From positions 20,571,564 to 20,635,563 of the forward strand of contig CAIIXF020000007.1 in the NCBI GenBank assembly GCA_903813345.2: a stretch of 64,000 bases of DNA, given 5' to 3'. Shown piece by piece: positions 63,400 to 64,000 of this stretch. This DNA is from Owenia fusiformis. Lineage: Eukaryota; Annelida; Polychaeta; Sabellida; Oweniidae. Position numbers and translations under genes: made by a program. Within the stretch, counting starts at the first letter, position 1. Each line of letters opens with the position of its first letter. The notes beneath the pieces are model-generated. The model saw only the letters and a list, made by a program, of their open reading frames with translations. It searched no databases and was not told where the DNA came from.

Positions 63400-64000
63400 C
63401 TGAAAATGCAAAAATATTGTGAACTTCAAAAAGTGAAAATTTGCTACTAGTTTTACTCTTTAGAATTGTTCTAACCTGTATGCTTTACCTAAAACCTCTT
63501 CTTGAATATTAATTTACTCTAGATCTGAATTTAAAACTTTCCAACTTTAATTCACTTATGAATTAATATTCTTCTCTGAGTGCCCTCTCAATATGATATA
63601 ATATTCTCCCGAGGGGATTCCATTCATATTCTGACTATACATGTTGATCTTTTACTCAACACTCCAGTCAGTTACTAAGTAAGTGCTAACATTGTCCAAT
63701 GACCACAATAGGAGAAAGATTAGGGGAGGGAGCCTATGGGCTTTTAGGTGCAGGCCATCCACATTTTGACAAAAATGAGAATTTCATTTTGGTTTGTTGT
63801 TCACACTTAAGAACCTGCTTATCCTTACAAATCATTTTGATCCAACACTGGTGTAACAAATAGAATGCCTTTCATTTGGGATTACCATGAAAGCCCATGG
63901 GATTACTGAAAATTCTGACTTTGGAATTTGGCCTCCTTGTTGACCACCATTGTAGTTCATAACATTACATATATACAGTACAGGTAAATACCTGATGCTT
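63400..64000 (-). other. Tensin intron (partial) at the window edge
   Basis: AT-rich intron leading to the C2-domain exons outside. A short inverted ACCATGAAAGCCCATGGG motif at ~63885. No exon recognised. Confidence 0.65.

Noticed and set aside
1-64000. CRISPR arrays, operons, ribosome-binding sites
   Set aside because: The window is spliced metazoan DNA; tandem repeats lack the regular repeat-spacer structure and no bacterial genes are present.

Overview
The window is metazoan nuclear DNA: AT-rich, very long introns, GT-AG spliced exons, and many transposable-element remnants. Almost all of it is one gene on the minus strand, a tensin (focal-adhesion adaptor family, TNS1/TNS2/TNS3 in vertebrates). 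I traced 17 coding exons from 63399 down to 481. Their intron phases join without conflict into 1578 codons (4734 nt). The first visible exon carries the conserved post-C2 element (WDSYENFN). The last three carry the SH2 domain with its FVVRDS arginine motif. The phosphatase-like and C2 exons lie above 64000 and the C-terminal PTB exons below position 1, so neither gene end is present. No promoter, start codon or poly(A) site of this gene is in the window.

The gene reads from high to low coordinates. Two small exons (63304-63399, 45389-45580) follow the C2 domain and are 17.7 kb apart. A 1518-nt low-complexity Ser/Pro exon (39180-40697) carries an LD-like motif. Exons at 26704, 23535 and 16354 follow. 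Next come five consecutive symmetric phase-1 exons (14746, 13206, 12439, 11477, 10247), including a 21-nt microexon and two exons sharing a duplicated PRTPYVNQ ending. Then come two glutamine-rich exons (8663 and the 899-nt coiled-coil exon at 7505), and finally the linker and SH2 exons (4888, 2256, 1325, 481).

The introns hold mobile DNA. The main elements are a nearly intact mariner with 189-bp inverted repeats and an apparent spliceosomal intron in its transposase (20820-22777), two Harbinger-like foldback elements with 3-bp target duplications (14916-15587, 16829-16968), a Crypton-type recombinase fragment (46737-47072) beside a palindromic element, a non-LTR retrotransposon tail (45690-46440), a hAT-like short element (37952-38126), two pogo-like short elements, and a two-copy foldback family at 45157 and 54496. 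There are also satellite-like arrays at 10459, 24020, 31936 and 42210, a 475-bp duplicated CRE-containing segment at 52880/53541, and a tRNA-like sequence at 54877. I found no second host protein gene.

The species cannot be fixed from the sequence. The repeat types and intron sizes suggest a marine invertebrate, possibly a deuterostome or lophotrochozoan; that is inference. All family assignments were made by reading motifs, not by database search.
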